NCBI GenBank assembly: GCA_020628855.1
Contig: JAHDEL010000003.1
Location: 77,328 to 141,327, forward strand
Length of the DNA stretch: 64,000 nucleotides
DNA from: Saprospiraceae bacterium
GTDB lineage: Bacteria > Bacteroidota > Bacteroidia > Chitinophagales > Saprospiraceae
Direction of reading: 5' to 3'
Shown here: positions 1 through 7,431 of the stretch, one piece after another
Layout: each line of letters opens with the position of its first letter
Position numbering within the stretch: position 1 is the first letter of the stretch
Program-made: the position numbers and the translations under genes
The notes under the pieces: generated by a model
Told to the model about the DNA's origin: nothing
The model's database searches: none
Seen by the model: only the letters and a program-made list of their open reading frames with translations

Positions 1-297
1 TGCAATACCTCGAAAATCACCATCATCACCAAATGGCCCAGCAATATGAATTATTCCTTGATTCGCTAAACTGTCCATGTGAGCAAGATGCGCTTTTTGG
101 ATTTCAGCAACAACCTCTTCTGATTGATCCCTTTGTTCACCCGCTTTCAAGAACACCATAAAGTACTGCTTCATTGTGTAAGTGGTATCACCTTCTGTCA
201 TTTCGAAAGTCATAAAACCAAGAGAATCGACTTCTACTTCTTGAGCAAAAAGTTGGATACCAAAGAGTAAAAGAATACTAAGAAAAAACGCTTTCAT
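1..297 (-). CDS. Secreted YCII-related protein (C-terminus beyond window)
   Basis: The minus-strand frame opens at an ATG at 295-297 and runs off the window start, so about 99 N-terminal residues are visible. They begin with a signal peptide (MKAFFLSILLLFGIQLFAQ) and continue into a segment with YFMVFLKAG, AHLAHMDSLANQG and IAGPFGDDG. This resembles the YCII/DGPF fold, a small dimeric alpha-beta barrel in which a conserved His and Asp often line a pocket. Family members are mostly of unknown function, and no reaction can be assigned. Export is unusual for YCII proteins but recurs in Bacteroidota. The gene is divergent from rpsO across a 124-bp spacer. Confidence 0.7.
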   Translation of the reverse strand, partial: MKAFFLSILLLFGIQLFAQEVEVDSLGFMTFEMTEGDTTYTMKQYFMVFLKAGEQRDQSEEVVAEIQKAHLAHMDSLANQGIIHIAGPFGDDGDFRGIA

Positions 298-362
298 TCC
301 AGACAATTTTAGCCCAAGTAAAGAAAAAATATCGAAACACGGAATACAAGTCTAAAATTGAT

Positions 363-370
363 TAGCTTTG
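363..370 (+). promoter_or_regulatory. Predicted -7 promoter box for rpsO
   Basis: TAGCTTTG matches the Bacteroidota primary-sigma -7 consensus TAnnTTTG exactly. It ends 51 nt before the rpsO ATG and predicts a leader of roughly 45 nt. No clear -33 TTG is visible at the usual spacing. Confidence 0.5.
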
Positions 371-385
371 CACCCGCTAAACTCT

Positions 386-405
386 GATCTTAGAGATCTT
401 TTTTT
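386..405 (+). promoter_or_regulatory. Small hairpin plus T-run in the rpsO leader
   Basis: GATCT (386-390), loop TAG and AGATC (394-398) form a five-pair stem followed at once by seven T (399-405), 16 nt before the rpsO ATG. It looks like a weak intrinsic terminator placed inside the predicted leader, so it could act as an attenuator or as a recognition structure for S15. S15 is known to repress its own mRNA in several bacteria. The short stem makes this a tentative call. Confidence 0.3.
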
Positions 406-421
406 GGTAAAATTATAACAA

Positions 422-697
422 ATGGCAACATACTTAAGTAAAGAAAAGAGAGAAGAAATTTTTGCAGAATTCGGAGGGAATTCTAAAAACACAGGTTCAA
501 TTGAAGGGCAAATAGCTCTATTTACCTACAGAATCAAAGAACTTTCTAATCACCTTAATGCTAACAAGAAAGATCATTCTTGCAGAAGAACACTTCTGAC
601 GCTTGTTGGTAAAAGAAAAGGTTTGCTACAATACTTAGCAGACAAAGATATTAGCCGATACAGAGCGATTATCGAAAAACTCAACCTAAGGAAATAA
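422..697 (+). CDS. rpsO: 30S ribosomal protein S15
   Basis: The 91-residue product is full length for S15, a primary 16S rRNA-binding protein of the small-subunit platform. The family core is visible: NTGSIEGQIALFTYRI, then a helix with HLNANKKDHSCRRTLLTLVGKR and the terminal LLQYLADKDISRYRAIIEKL. The conserved DHSCRR/GKRK elements are those that contact the rRNA three-way junction. It is followed 131 bp downstream by pnp, the same order as in many bacteria including E. coli. Its leader contains a predicted promoter and a small hairpin that may serve autoregulation. Identity is secure. Confidence 0.97.
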   Translation: MATYLSKEKREEIFAEFGGNSKNTGSIEGQIALFTYRIKELSNHLNANKKDHSCRRTLLTLVGKRKGLLQYLADKDISRYRAIIEKLNLRK

Positions 698-713
698 AAA
701 CTACAGGTGTGCT

Positions 714-731
714 AAAGTGGTACACCGCTTT
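714..731 (+). promoter_or_regulatory. Hairpin 1 in the rpsO-pnp spacer
   Basis: AAAGTGG (714-720) and CCGCTTT (725-731) pair over seven positions, one of them G-U, around TACA. An alternative pairing, GGTGT (706-710) with ACACC (722-726), is mutually exclusive with it. There is no T-run, so processing or regulation is more likely than termination. Confidence 0.4.
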
Positions 732-750
732 ATTCTGATCGATAGTATTA

Positions 751-774
751 ACATTGCCCAAGATGTTGGGGTGT
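751..774 (+). promoter_or_regulatory. Hairpin 2 in the rpsO-pnp spacer
   Basis: CCCAA (757-761), loop GATG and TTGGG (766-770) form the top of a stem. It is extended below a two-base bulge by ACAT (751-754) pairing with GTGT (771-774). The structure lies about 55 nt before the pnp ATG. In E. coli a hairpin in this position is cut by RNase III and is needed for PNPase autocontrol. An equivalent role here is inference. Confidence 0.4.
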
Positions 775-828
775 ATTACTATGGTGCAGTCTAAAGTTTA
801 TTAAGCGAACAATATAACATACAAATTA

Positions 829-2976
829 ATGGGTAATATTAAACCTACGACTACCTCATTCAATCTACCTGATGGAACTGAAGTAGTTATTGAAACAGGA
901 AAATTAGCTACACAAGCGCACGGCTCTGTAGTAGTTAGAATTGGAAACACAATGCTATTTGCAAGCGTCGTTTCTGCAAAAGAGCCCAGAGAGGGCCAAA
1001 GCTTCTTCCCACTCTCCGTTGATTATCAAGAAAAATTTGCATCGGCCGGAAAAATCCCAGGTAACTTCTTTAGAAGAGAAGCAAGACTTTCTGACTATGA
1101 AATACTTATCTGTAGACTAGTCGATCGTGCCATCAGGCCGTTGTTTCCAGATGGTTACATGAATGATACTCAAGTCATTATCAATCTTATCTCTGCAGAC
1201 GAAGAAACCTTACCAGATTGCTATGCGGCTCTAGCTGCATCTGCTGCACTATCGGTCTCTAACATCAACTTTGATGGGCCTATCTCAGAGGTTAGAGTGG
1301 CCAAAATCAATGGCGAATACAAAGTCAATCCAAAGCGAAGCGAAATGCAAGATGCAACACTTGACATTATTGTTGCTGCAACGATGGATAATGTGATGAT
1401 GGTTGAAGGAGAAGCTCATGAATGCCAAGAAGCTGAACTTATAGAAGCAATAAAGGTAGGTCATGAAGTGATCAAGACACAATGCCAAGCACAGCTGGAC
1501 CTTGCAAAATTAGTTGGTGAAAAAGCTACTCAGAAAAGAGAGCTAGTACCAATAGAAGTGAATGAAGAAGTCTATAACTTCGTCAAAGAGCACAGTGTCG
1601 AAGGTATCAAAGCTATTGCTAAATCGGCACTTGCAAAATTTGAAAGAAAAGACCAGTTCGATGTCCTCGGGAAGCAAATTGCTGAAAAGTTTGAAGAGGC
1701 TCACGATGAAGACTATGTTTCTGAGCACGGAGGACTAGTCGGAGAATACTTTGGTAAAATCAAAAAGGAAACGATCAGAAGAGTTGTTCTTGATGAAGAA
1801 GTGAGATTGGATGGTCGTCAGTTTGATGAAGTTAGACCTATATGGACTGAAGTAGATTATCTGCCTGCTGCACATGGTTCTGCAATATTTAACAGAGGCG
1901 AAACACAATCACTCACTTCTCTTACACTAGGAACAAAGACTGATAGTCTGATGGTTGACACTGCTCTAAACATGAGTTATGAGAAGTTCATCCTTCATTA
2001 TAACTTCCCTGCTCTCTCTGTTGGAGAAACTAAACCAATGCGTGGACCTGGAAGAAGAGAAGTTGGGCATGCCAATCTCGCTCAAAGAAGTCTGAAACAA
2101 GTATTACCAGAAGATAATCCATATACATTAAGAATCGTATCAGATATTCTTGAGTCTAATGGTTCTTCTTCCATGGCTACAGTTTGTGCCGGATCCTTAG
2201 CATTAATGGATGCAGGTATTAATATCAAAGCACCTGTTTCAGGTATTGCTATGGGTATGATTTCTGATGGTGAAAAAACTGCTATCCTTTCCGACATCCT
2301 TGGTGATGAAGATGCGCTTGGAGATATGGACTTCAAAGTGACTGGAACTGAAAAAGGTATTTGCGCATGCCAGATGGATATTAAGATTGATGGGTTACCA
2401 TATGCATTACTTGAGAAAGCATTAGATCAGGCCAAAGCTGGAAGGCTGCATATCTTAGGAGAAATGAATAAGACTATCAGTGCTCCAAATGCAGATCTTA
2501 AGCCACATGCCCCTAGAATGGTCGAAATAATCATAGACAAGAACTTTATTGGAGCAGTAATTGGACCTGGAGGAAAAGTAATTCAAGAAATCCAAGAAGT
2601 GACAGGAACAGTTATTAACATTGAGGAAGTGGATGATAAAGGTGTTGTTTCTATTGCTAGTAACAATGGTGAAGCATTAAAGAAAGCTGTCGATTGGATT
2701 AACAATATCACATTTGTGCCTAAGGTTGGTGATGTCTATGAAGGTACTGTAGCATCAGTTATGCCTTATGGTGTATTTGTTAATTTCAAAGGTAAGAATA
2801 GCGGTTTACTTCATATTTCAGAGATATCACATACTAGAATCAATGATGTTTCTGAAGTCTATAAAGAGGGTGATTCTGTCAAGTTCAAGCTAGTAGAAGT
2901 GGATAAGCGAACTGGTAAGATGAGACTTTCTCGTAAAGCTTTGATGCCTAAACCTGAAAAGAAACAAGAGGGTTAG
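829..2976 (+). CDS. pnp: Polyribonucleotide nucleotidyltransferase (PNPase)
   Basis: PNPase degrades RNA 3'-to-5' by phosphorolysis, releasing nucleoside diphosphates, as a cytoplasmic homotrimer. The 715-residue product shows the whole family order. A first RNase PH core (about 15-150; FFRREARLSDYEILICRLVD) is followed by a helical linker (about 155-240). The second, catalytic RNase PH core starts near 323 (VRLDGRQFDEVRPIW) and contains RGPGRREVGH and the DILGDEDALGDMDFKV acidic site. A KH domain follows with its GPGG loop near 579, and then an S1 domain from about 632 (YEGTVASVMPYGVFVNF). It lies downstream of rpsO with two hairpins in the spacer, and a strong terminator follows. Likely cotranscribed with rpsO. 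Confidence 0.98.
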   Translation: MGNIKPTTTSFNLPDGTEVVIETGKLATQAHGSVVVRIGNTMLFASVVSAKEPREGQSFFPLSVDYQEKFASAGKIPGNFFRREARLSDYEILICRLVDRAIRPLFPDGYMNDTQVIINLISADEETLPDCYAALAASAALSVSNINFDGPISEVRVAKINGEYKVNPKRSEMQDATLDIIVAATMDNVMMVEGEAHECQEAELIEAIKVGHEVIKTQCQAQLDLAKLVGEKATQKRELVPIEVNEEVYNFVKEHSVEGIKAIAKSALAKFERKDQFDVLGKQIAEKFEEAHDEDYVSEHGGLVGEYFGKIKKETIRRVVLDEEVRLDGRQFDEVRPIWTEVDYLPAAHGSAIFNRGETQSLTSLTLGTKTDSLMVDTALNMSYEKFILHYNFPALSVGETKPMRGPGRREVGHANLAQRSLKQVLPEDNPYTLRIVSDILESNGSSSMATVCAGSLALMDAGINIKAPVSGIAMGMISDGEKTAILSDILGDEDALGDMDFKVTGTEKGICACQMDIKIDGLPYALLEKALDQAKAGRLHILGEMNKTISAPNADLKPHAPRMVEIIIDKNFIGAVIGPGGKVIQEIQEVTGTVINIEEVDDKGVVSIASNNGEALKKAVDWINNITFVPKVGDVYEGTVASVMPYGVFVNFKGKNSGLLHISEISHTRINDVSEVYKEGDSVKFKLVEVDKRTGKMRLSRKALMPKPEKKQEG

Positions 2977-3009
2977 AAAAGGCAACTTTTATACAATACG
3001 AAAAAACAG

Positions 3010-3043
3010 AGTGCAGCTAATATAGGTTAGCTGCACTTTTTTT
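3010..3043 (+). terminator. Intrinsic terminator after pnp
   Basis: AGTGCAGCTAA (3010-3020) pairs perfectly with TTAGCTGCACT (3027-3037) around the loop TATAGG and runs into seven T (3037-3043). It ends the rpsO-pnp unit 34 bp past the pnp stop. Confidence 0.92.
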
Positions 3044-3140
3044 GTCTATAAAACATGTTAGTTGAAACTTTAACACGTTATTAGTTGTAACTACAGTAGA
3101 GATTATTTATTAACAGGATAAAAGCAGTTTTCTATTGGGC

Positions 3141-4007
3141 ATGCGTCAATTAAAAATCACGAATAAAATCACGAACCGTGAGAGTGTTGCACTTGACAAA
3201 TATCTTAATGATATTGCCAAAATAGATATTCTTACCCCAGAGGAAGAAACTACTTTAGCAAAGCGGATAAAAGAAGGAGATAAAGATGCTCTAGAATTAC
3301 TTACCAAATCCAATCTCCGGTTTGTAGTGTCTGTTGCAAAGCAATACCAAAACCAAGGATTGTCTTTGAGCGATTTGATAAATGAAGGAAATGTAGGGTT
3401 GATGAAGGCTGCAAAACGATTTGACGAAAGTCGTGGCTTCAAATTTATCTCTTACGCGGTTTGGTGGATTAGGCAATCCATACTTCAAGCTATTGTAGAG
3501 TATAGCCGTATGGTCAGGCTTCCCGTCAACAAACAACATACAAGCAGTAAGCTCAATCAAGCTTTCTTATCGTTCGTGCAACAATTTGAAAGAGAGCCAA
3601 CAACTGATGAACTTGCTGAGATCATGGATATGACTCCAAAGGAAGTTGAAACAATCATGCAGCAATCAGGTAGGCATGTATCAATGGATGCTCCACTTGG
3701 TGGAGATGAGGGTAATGCAACTATGCTTGACCTATTCGCTCCAGGAGATCAAGAAAGTCCAGACATAGGACTCATGGAAGAATCTCTCAAAGATGAAGTT
3801 CGTGAAGGGCTCGCAATGTTGTCACCAAGAGAAGTTGATGTATTGAGAGCATACTATGGTCTGAATGGTCACAAATCTCATAATCTTGAGGAAATCGGCG
3901 AGATGTATGGTCTTACTAGAGAAAGAGTGAGACAAGTCAAAGAACGTGCATTGAGAAGACTCAGGAAGTCTATTAACAAAAATGCCCTAAAATCCTATCT
4001 AGGCTAA
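3141..4007 (+). CDS. rpoD: Primary RNA polymerase sigma factor (RpoD/SigA type)
   Basis: This is the housekeeping sigma factor that directs RNA polymerase to TAnnTTTG promoters. The 288-residue protein lacks region 1.1 and the non-conserved region, as is standard in Bacteroidota. It opens with MRQLKITNKITNRES, typical of this clade. Region 1.2 covers about 15-45. Region 2 covers about 55-120 (NLRFVVSVAKQYQNQG; GFKFISYAVWWIRQSI). Region 3 follows, and region 4 lies near 225-280 with the helix-turn-helix YGLTRERVRQVKERALRRL. I start at the ATG at 3141; a TTG two codons upstream is in frame but would not give the family N-terminus. It has its own transcription unit after the pnp terminator. Confidence 0.96.
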   Translation: MRQLKITNKITNRESVALDKYLNDIAKIDILTPEEETTLAKRIKEGDKDALELLTKSNLRFVVSVAKQYQNQGLSLSDLINEGNVGLMKAAKRFDESRGFKFISYAVWWIRQSILQAIVEYSRMVRLPVNKQHTSSKLNQAFLSFVQQFEREPTTDELAEIMDMTPKEVETIMQQSGRHVSMDAPLGGDEGNATMLDLFAPGDQESPDIGLMEESLKDEVREGLAMLSPREVDVLRAYYGLNGHKSHNLEEIGEMYGLTRERVRQVKERALRRLRKSINKNALKSYLG

Positions 4008-4032
4008 TTTTTGCTAACCAAGCAGATGTATT

Positions 4033-4686
4033 ATGATTAGAGTTTTGATGATTGCCTTGATCGCAGGAGCAGGAGCCTTCTTTATCATTTTTCAAGTAAT
4101 CAAATTCTTCTTTAGTATCAGCAATCCTAAGTCCAGAGTATCTAAGGATCGTAAGTATGGCTTAATAAAGCTGAGAGAACTTGCAGAAGGACTTGTTCCT
4201 TTTGAAATAGAAGAACTTCGCATATTAAGTATAGAAAGAACTGCCTCACCGAGCAGAAAGACTTTTCATAGTGAAGAATTCGGGACATTATCTACGATTT
4301 ATAATGAGCCGTTGGTCGCCTACTACTATTTTGATTACCTGGATGAAAGAAAGCTGCTCTTAACAGAAACCGATGGGACTGACGTAGAACTCTACACTGA
4401 GGCACATCAGACAACTGTTTGGGTTAATGGGAAGATTCGATTTGTAATAGATTCCAAAGGACAGTTGATAGATAATTCGAATCAATCCATTCTGGGTGTT
4501 TTACACAGAGATATCAATAATCAATACAGTACCATTCAGATTAATGGAGAGACTAGAGCTCATCTGCTTAATAATAAATTTGTGCAACCATCTAGTACTC
4601 GGGCTTACCCAGTTATTGAAGTAGAGAGCAAAGCAGAAGCATTAATCATCTATTGTCTCTCTTTGTATCAAGTATTTGAGATGTAA
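4033..4686 (+). CDS. Hypothetical membrane-anchored protein
   Basis: I do not recognise this 217-residue protein. An N-terminal hydrophobic helix (about residues 3-28, IALIAGAGAFFIIFQVIKFFF) is followed by a soluble region rich in beta-strand patterns, with no cysteines before the C-terminal LIIYCLSLYQ. The soluble part carries EEFGTLSTIYNEPLVAYYYF and a segment with WVNGKIRFVIDSKGQLID, but no catalytic signature is apparent. It follows rpoD by 25 bp on the same strand and may be read through from it. It faces a convergent lipoprotein gene with a shared hairpin between them. Confidence 0.75.
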   Translation: MIRVLMIALIAGAGAFFIIFQVIKFFFSISNPKSRVSKDRKYGLIKLRELAEGLVPFEIEELRILSIERTASPSRKTFHSEEFGTLSTIYNEPLVAYYYFDYLDERKLLLTETDGTDVELYTEAHQTTVWVNGKIRFVIDSKGQLIDNSNQSILGVLHRDINNQYSTIQINGETRAHLLNNKFVQPSSTRAYPVIEVESKAEALIIYCLSLYQVFEM

Positions 4687-4692
4687 GAAAAT

Positions 4693-4715
4693 AAAGGAGG
4701 CCAATGACCTCCTTT
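4693..4715. terminator. Bidirectional hairpin between convergent genes
   Basis: AAAGGAGG (4693-4700) pairs with CCTCCTTT (4708-4715) around a seven-base loop, inside the 36 bp separating the two stop codons. The flanking T-runs are short on both strands, so efficiency may be modest. Confidence 0.6.
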
Positions 4716-4722
4716 GAATCAA

Positions 4723-5343
4723 TTAACAATCTTCTTTGATTTGTCGTAGCTCCTCTCTGGAATTTACTGTTGTTGCTTCTTCAGCCCCATCAAGGACTAC
4801 TTCAATTGGAAAATCTAATTTGGGTCTTTCTTCAGCATCTAAGTTATCGAGCTTCCACTCTCTTAATGCTAATCGAGCATCCCTCCACTTTTCATACTCA
4901 ATCACAGTACCATCTGGATATTCAATCCCGATTGGATAGACTAATCTAAAGCATGGCTTGCCTTCCCCAAGATTCTCTCTAAAACACGCTTTCCTAATAT
5001 CCACGAGCTCACTTCTGTCAACTACTGTAATCACTTCTCCATCTTCATTAATCATATCAATGGGGTATTGTAATACAGGTCTTCCAATAACTTCTGGATC
5101 AGATTGGAACCAATTCCTAATTTGGGTTCTTGCATCTGAAATTGACTCTGCTTCTATTACACTTCCATCTGCCAAGTCAAAAGCAATTGGAAATACAATT
5201 TCATAGCAGCCTCCAGAGCCAGCTCGAGTCTCTACAACCAAACTATTCAGAGTTTCATCAGTAAGATCAGTACTCTGTTCTTCTTTATTACAAGCCAAGA
5301 AGCTCAATAAAGCAAAACAATAAACAAAAATGCGATGTGTCAT
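4723..5343 (-). CDS. Lipoprotein with two tandem ~80-residue repeats
   Basis: The 206-residue product has a lipoprotein signal peptide ending in a lipobox (LSFLAC, acylated Cys near 18), so it should sit in the outer or inner membrane facing the periplasm or surface. The mature part is an internal duplication. Repeat 1 (about 44-121) starts GGCYEIVFPIAFDLADGS and ends with IRKACF. Repeat 2 (about 125-206) starts GKPCFRLVYPIGIEYPDGT and ends with IKEDC. Each contains a YPI/FPI strand, a D-G-(S/T)-V-I-E turn, an (I/L)R-x-W helix, a second FPI/YPI strand and a final S-R-E-E-L-like helix. One Cys at each end suggests a disulphide closing each unit. No known function can be assigned. Confidence 0.8.
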   Translation of the reverse strand: MTHRIFVYCFALLSFLACNKEEQSTDLTDETLNSLVVETRAGSGGCYEIVFPIAFDLADGSVIEAESISDARTQIRNWFQSDPEVIGRPVLQYPIDMINEDGEVITVVDRSELVDIRKACFRENLGEGKPCFRLVYPIGIEYPDGTVIEYEKWRDARLALREWKLDNLDAEERPKLDFPIEVVLDGAEEATTVNSREELRQIKEDC

Positions 5344-5558
5344 AGGTGAAGAATTTAAAGTGTGAAAAATAAACTAACAGTGCTATGACTTTAAAGAACA
5401 AAATTGGTTTAATCCTGGTGTTGAATTTGTTAAACGTTGATAAGATACGTTGGTAGATTGGTGTGAGTTATTTATCGATAATAGTGTTAAATATTTCTTT
5501 TGACTGGAATCTTTAAAATGCTTCCTCCGTTGAGAATTGTAACTAATCCACATAAGAG

Positions 5559-5936
5559 ATGAAACACTTACTCATCGTATTATTTACTTTCAGTGCAATA
5601 ATTCTTTCTGCTCAGCAAGAATCAAATGATACAAAATCCTTTGAGCAAGGAATTACAAAACTTCAAGAAACACTCGATACTCTTGATGTCAGTCGGATTC
5701 TAGAAAATCTAGATATCACAATTAATGATGTCAAACCATCAGAAGATGATTTGAATGCAATGAAAGACCAGATGTCTCAAGCCTTGTCAAGACTAGAAGA
5801 AATTGATTTTGACAAATTAGAAGCAGACCTGAAATCTTTCATGGAACAAATGGGAGATATCTTTGGAGATTTTGATGGTTTAGAAGTCCTTCCACAGCAA
5901 TCTCAGGAAAAGGATACCAAGCTCAAAAAGATCTAA
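5559..5936 (+). CDS. Small secreted acidic helical protein
   Basis: A 125-residue product begins with a signal peptide (MKHLLIVLFTFSAIILSAQ). The mature chain is acidic and helix-forming, with leucine-spaced segments (ITKLQETLDTLDVSRILENL; DQMSQALSRLEEIDFDKLEADLKSFMEQMGD, shown here in part) that look like short amphipathic or coiled-coil helices. It ends in a lysine-rich tail (KDTKLKKI). There are no cysteines and no recognisable catalytic motifs. It stands alone between a divergent lipoprotein gene and a Nudix-like gene. Function unknown; periplasmic or secreted location is inferred from the signal peptide. Confidence 0.7.
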   Translation: MKHLLIVLFTFSAIILSAQQESNDTKSFEQGITKLQETLDTLDVSRILENLDITINDVKPSEDDLNAMKDQMSQALSRLEEIDFDKLEADLKSFMEQMGDIFGDFDGLEVLPQQSQEKDTKLKKI

Positions 5937-6026
5937 CCTACTTTAGAAATTATTTTCTTTTGATAGGTTGCTGATTATTTAAACAAATACAATAATATTG
6001 CGTTGATTATACATTAACGTGGTATT

Positions 6027-6455
6027 ATGACGAAAAGCAGTATGAATGTTTTAGACACTGTGAGGATTATTATCTATAGGTGTCATGAAAAAGGCTTGGA
6101 AGTATTCCTTCTGAATGAGCACCTCGAAAATGATCCAGATATCTGGGGACTACCAACAGGTGACAAGTCTCCTCTTTCCGCTGCGATTCAACAAAATAGA
6201 ATCATTGAACTTGATCCTATCATCGATGATAATGGGATCGAACTGAAGACATATGCCATCGAAGCAGATTGGCATGAAATACCAAGTATTCGTGGTATGG
6301 TCAAACATGATGTTAAACTTATTAAATACGCTCTAGACAAAGGCACTTACTTCTGTGTTAAGGAAGCAGTTAAGAGAGTACTACCAAATGAGTATAAAGC
6401 TTTAAAAGAATTAAAGGATTTAATATTAGATAGAAATCTTCTTTTTAATATCTAA
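6027..6455 (+). CDS. Nudix-like protein lacking the Nudix box
   Basis: The 142-residue product resembles the Nudix fold at its N-terminus: VRIIIYRCHEKGLEVFLLNE reads like the first strands, and DPDIWGLPTG like the strand and turn that precede a Nudix box. The expected GX5EX7REUXEEXGU helix is absent. In its place come LSAAIQQNRIIELDPIIDD and a region with YAIEADWHEIPSIRGMVKHDV. Without the glutamates that bind the metal, pyrophosphohydrolase activity is unlikely, so it may bind nucleotides or proteins instead. No signal peptide is present, hence cytoplasmic. It lies 34 bp upstream of purC on the same strand. The Nudix relationship is a pattern judgement, not certain. Confidence 0.6.
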   Translation: MTKSSMNVLDTVRIIIYRCHEKGLEVFLLNEHLENDPDIWGLPTGDKSPLSAAIQQNRIIELDPIIDDNGIELKTYAIEADWHEIPSIRGMVKHDVKLIKYALDKGTYFCVKEAVKRVLPNEYKALKELKDLILDRNLLFNI

Positions 6456-6477
6456 GTATTCCTTAATGCTTGCTCAT

Positions 6478-6485
6478 TATCTTTG
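6478..6485 (+). promoter_or_regulatory. Possible -7 box at the purC start
   Basis: TATCTTTG is an exact TAnnTTTG match but ends only 4 nt before the purC ATG. If used, transcription would begin at or about the start codon and the mRNA would be leaderless. A chance match is possible. Confidence 0.3.
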
Positions 6486-6489
6486 ATAA

Positions 6490-7428
6490 ATGAAGCAAGC
6501 CATACCACATACTTACTTTCATTTTCCTAATCAGACAAGTTTCTATAGAGGTAAAGTTCGTGATGTTTACGGATTTGATGATAAGATAGTTATGGTGACG
6601 TCTGATAGAATATCAGCGTTTGATCATATTCTTAAGCAAGCTATACCAGACAAAGGCGCAATACTCAATACCATTGCGGCCAGTTTTCTGGATAAAGCAA
6701 AATCAATTGTACCGACTTGGCTTGAAGCCTGTCCACATCCTAATGTGTCCATAGGAAAGCGGTGTGAACCTATTATGCTCGAAATGGTAATAAGAGGCTA
6801 CCTTGCGGGTCATGCTTGGAGAGAATACAAATCTGGAAAGAGAATGCTATGTGGCGAAGAAATGCCTGAAGGAATGCGAGAAGGTCAAGCCTTCCCTACT
6901 CCTATAATTACCCCTGCAACGAAAGCAGAAGAAGGTCATGATATGGATATAGCAAAAGCTGATATTCTCAAGCAAAAGATTGTCTCTCCAGAAACTTATG
7001 CTGAGCTCGAAGCATATACAAAAGCATTATTCGAACTGGGCACACGACATGCAGCAAAGCAAGGGTTGATTCTTGTTGATACTAAATATGAATTTGGTCT
7101 GCATAATGGACAGATAACCTTAATGGACGAGATTCATACGCCTGATAGCTCTAGGTACTACATTAAAGAGGGATATGAGAACAGATTGAGCAAAGGAGAA
7201 CAGCAAAGACAACTCTCAAAGGAATTCGTCCGCGAATGGTTAATGGAAAATAATTTTCAGGGCAAGACAGGGCAAACATTACCTGATATGCCTCCAGCCT
7301 TTGTAGAAACTGTCACTCAACGCTATACAGAACTCTTTAGTAGACTGATGGGAAAAGCTCCAGACTTGGCAGAAAGCTCAGATATCCTTTGGGATATCGA
7401 ACAATCTATAACTAACTACTTCAAATAA
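6490..7428 (+). CDS. purC: Phosphoribosylaminoimidazole-succinocarboxamide synthase
   Basis: PurC (SAICAR synthetase) joins aspartate to CAIR with ATP in de novo purine synthesis, in the cytoplasm. The 312-residue product has the family hallmarks: FYRGKVRDVYGFDDKIVMV near the N-terminus, VTSDRISAFDHIL, EMVIRGYLAGHAWREYKSG, and the C-terminal ILVDTKYEFGLHNGQITLMD with DEIHTPDSSRYY. It is of the longer (about 300-residue) single-domain type. purN and purB lie elsewhere in the window but not in an operon with it. It ends 3 bp before the convergent prohibitin-like gene, leaving no space for a separate terminator. Confidence 0.97.
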   Translation: MKQAIPHTYFHFPNQTSFYRGKVRDVYGFDDKIVMVTSDRISAFDHILKQAIPDKGAILNTIAASFLDKAKSIVPTWLEACPHPNVSIGKRCEPIMLEMVIRGYLAGHAWREYKSGKRMLCGEEMPEGMREGQAFPTPIITPATKAEEGHDMDIAKADILKQKIVSPETYAELEAYTKALFELGTRHAAKQGLILVDTKYEFGLHNGQITLMDEIHTPDSSRYYIKEGYENRLSKGEQQRQLSKEFVREWLMENNFQGKTGQTLPDMPPAFVETVTQRYTELFSRLMGKAPDLAESSDILWDIEQSITNYFK

Positions 7429-7431
7429 GTA

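Noticed and set aside
3135..3140. TTG start for rpoD two codons upstream of ATG
   Set aside because: The family N-terminus begins at the ATG (MRQLKI...), and nothing supports the two extra residues.
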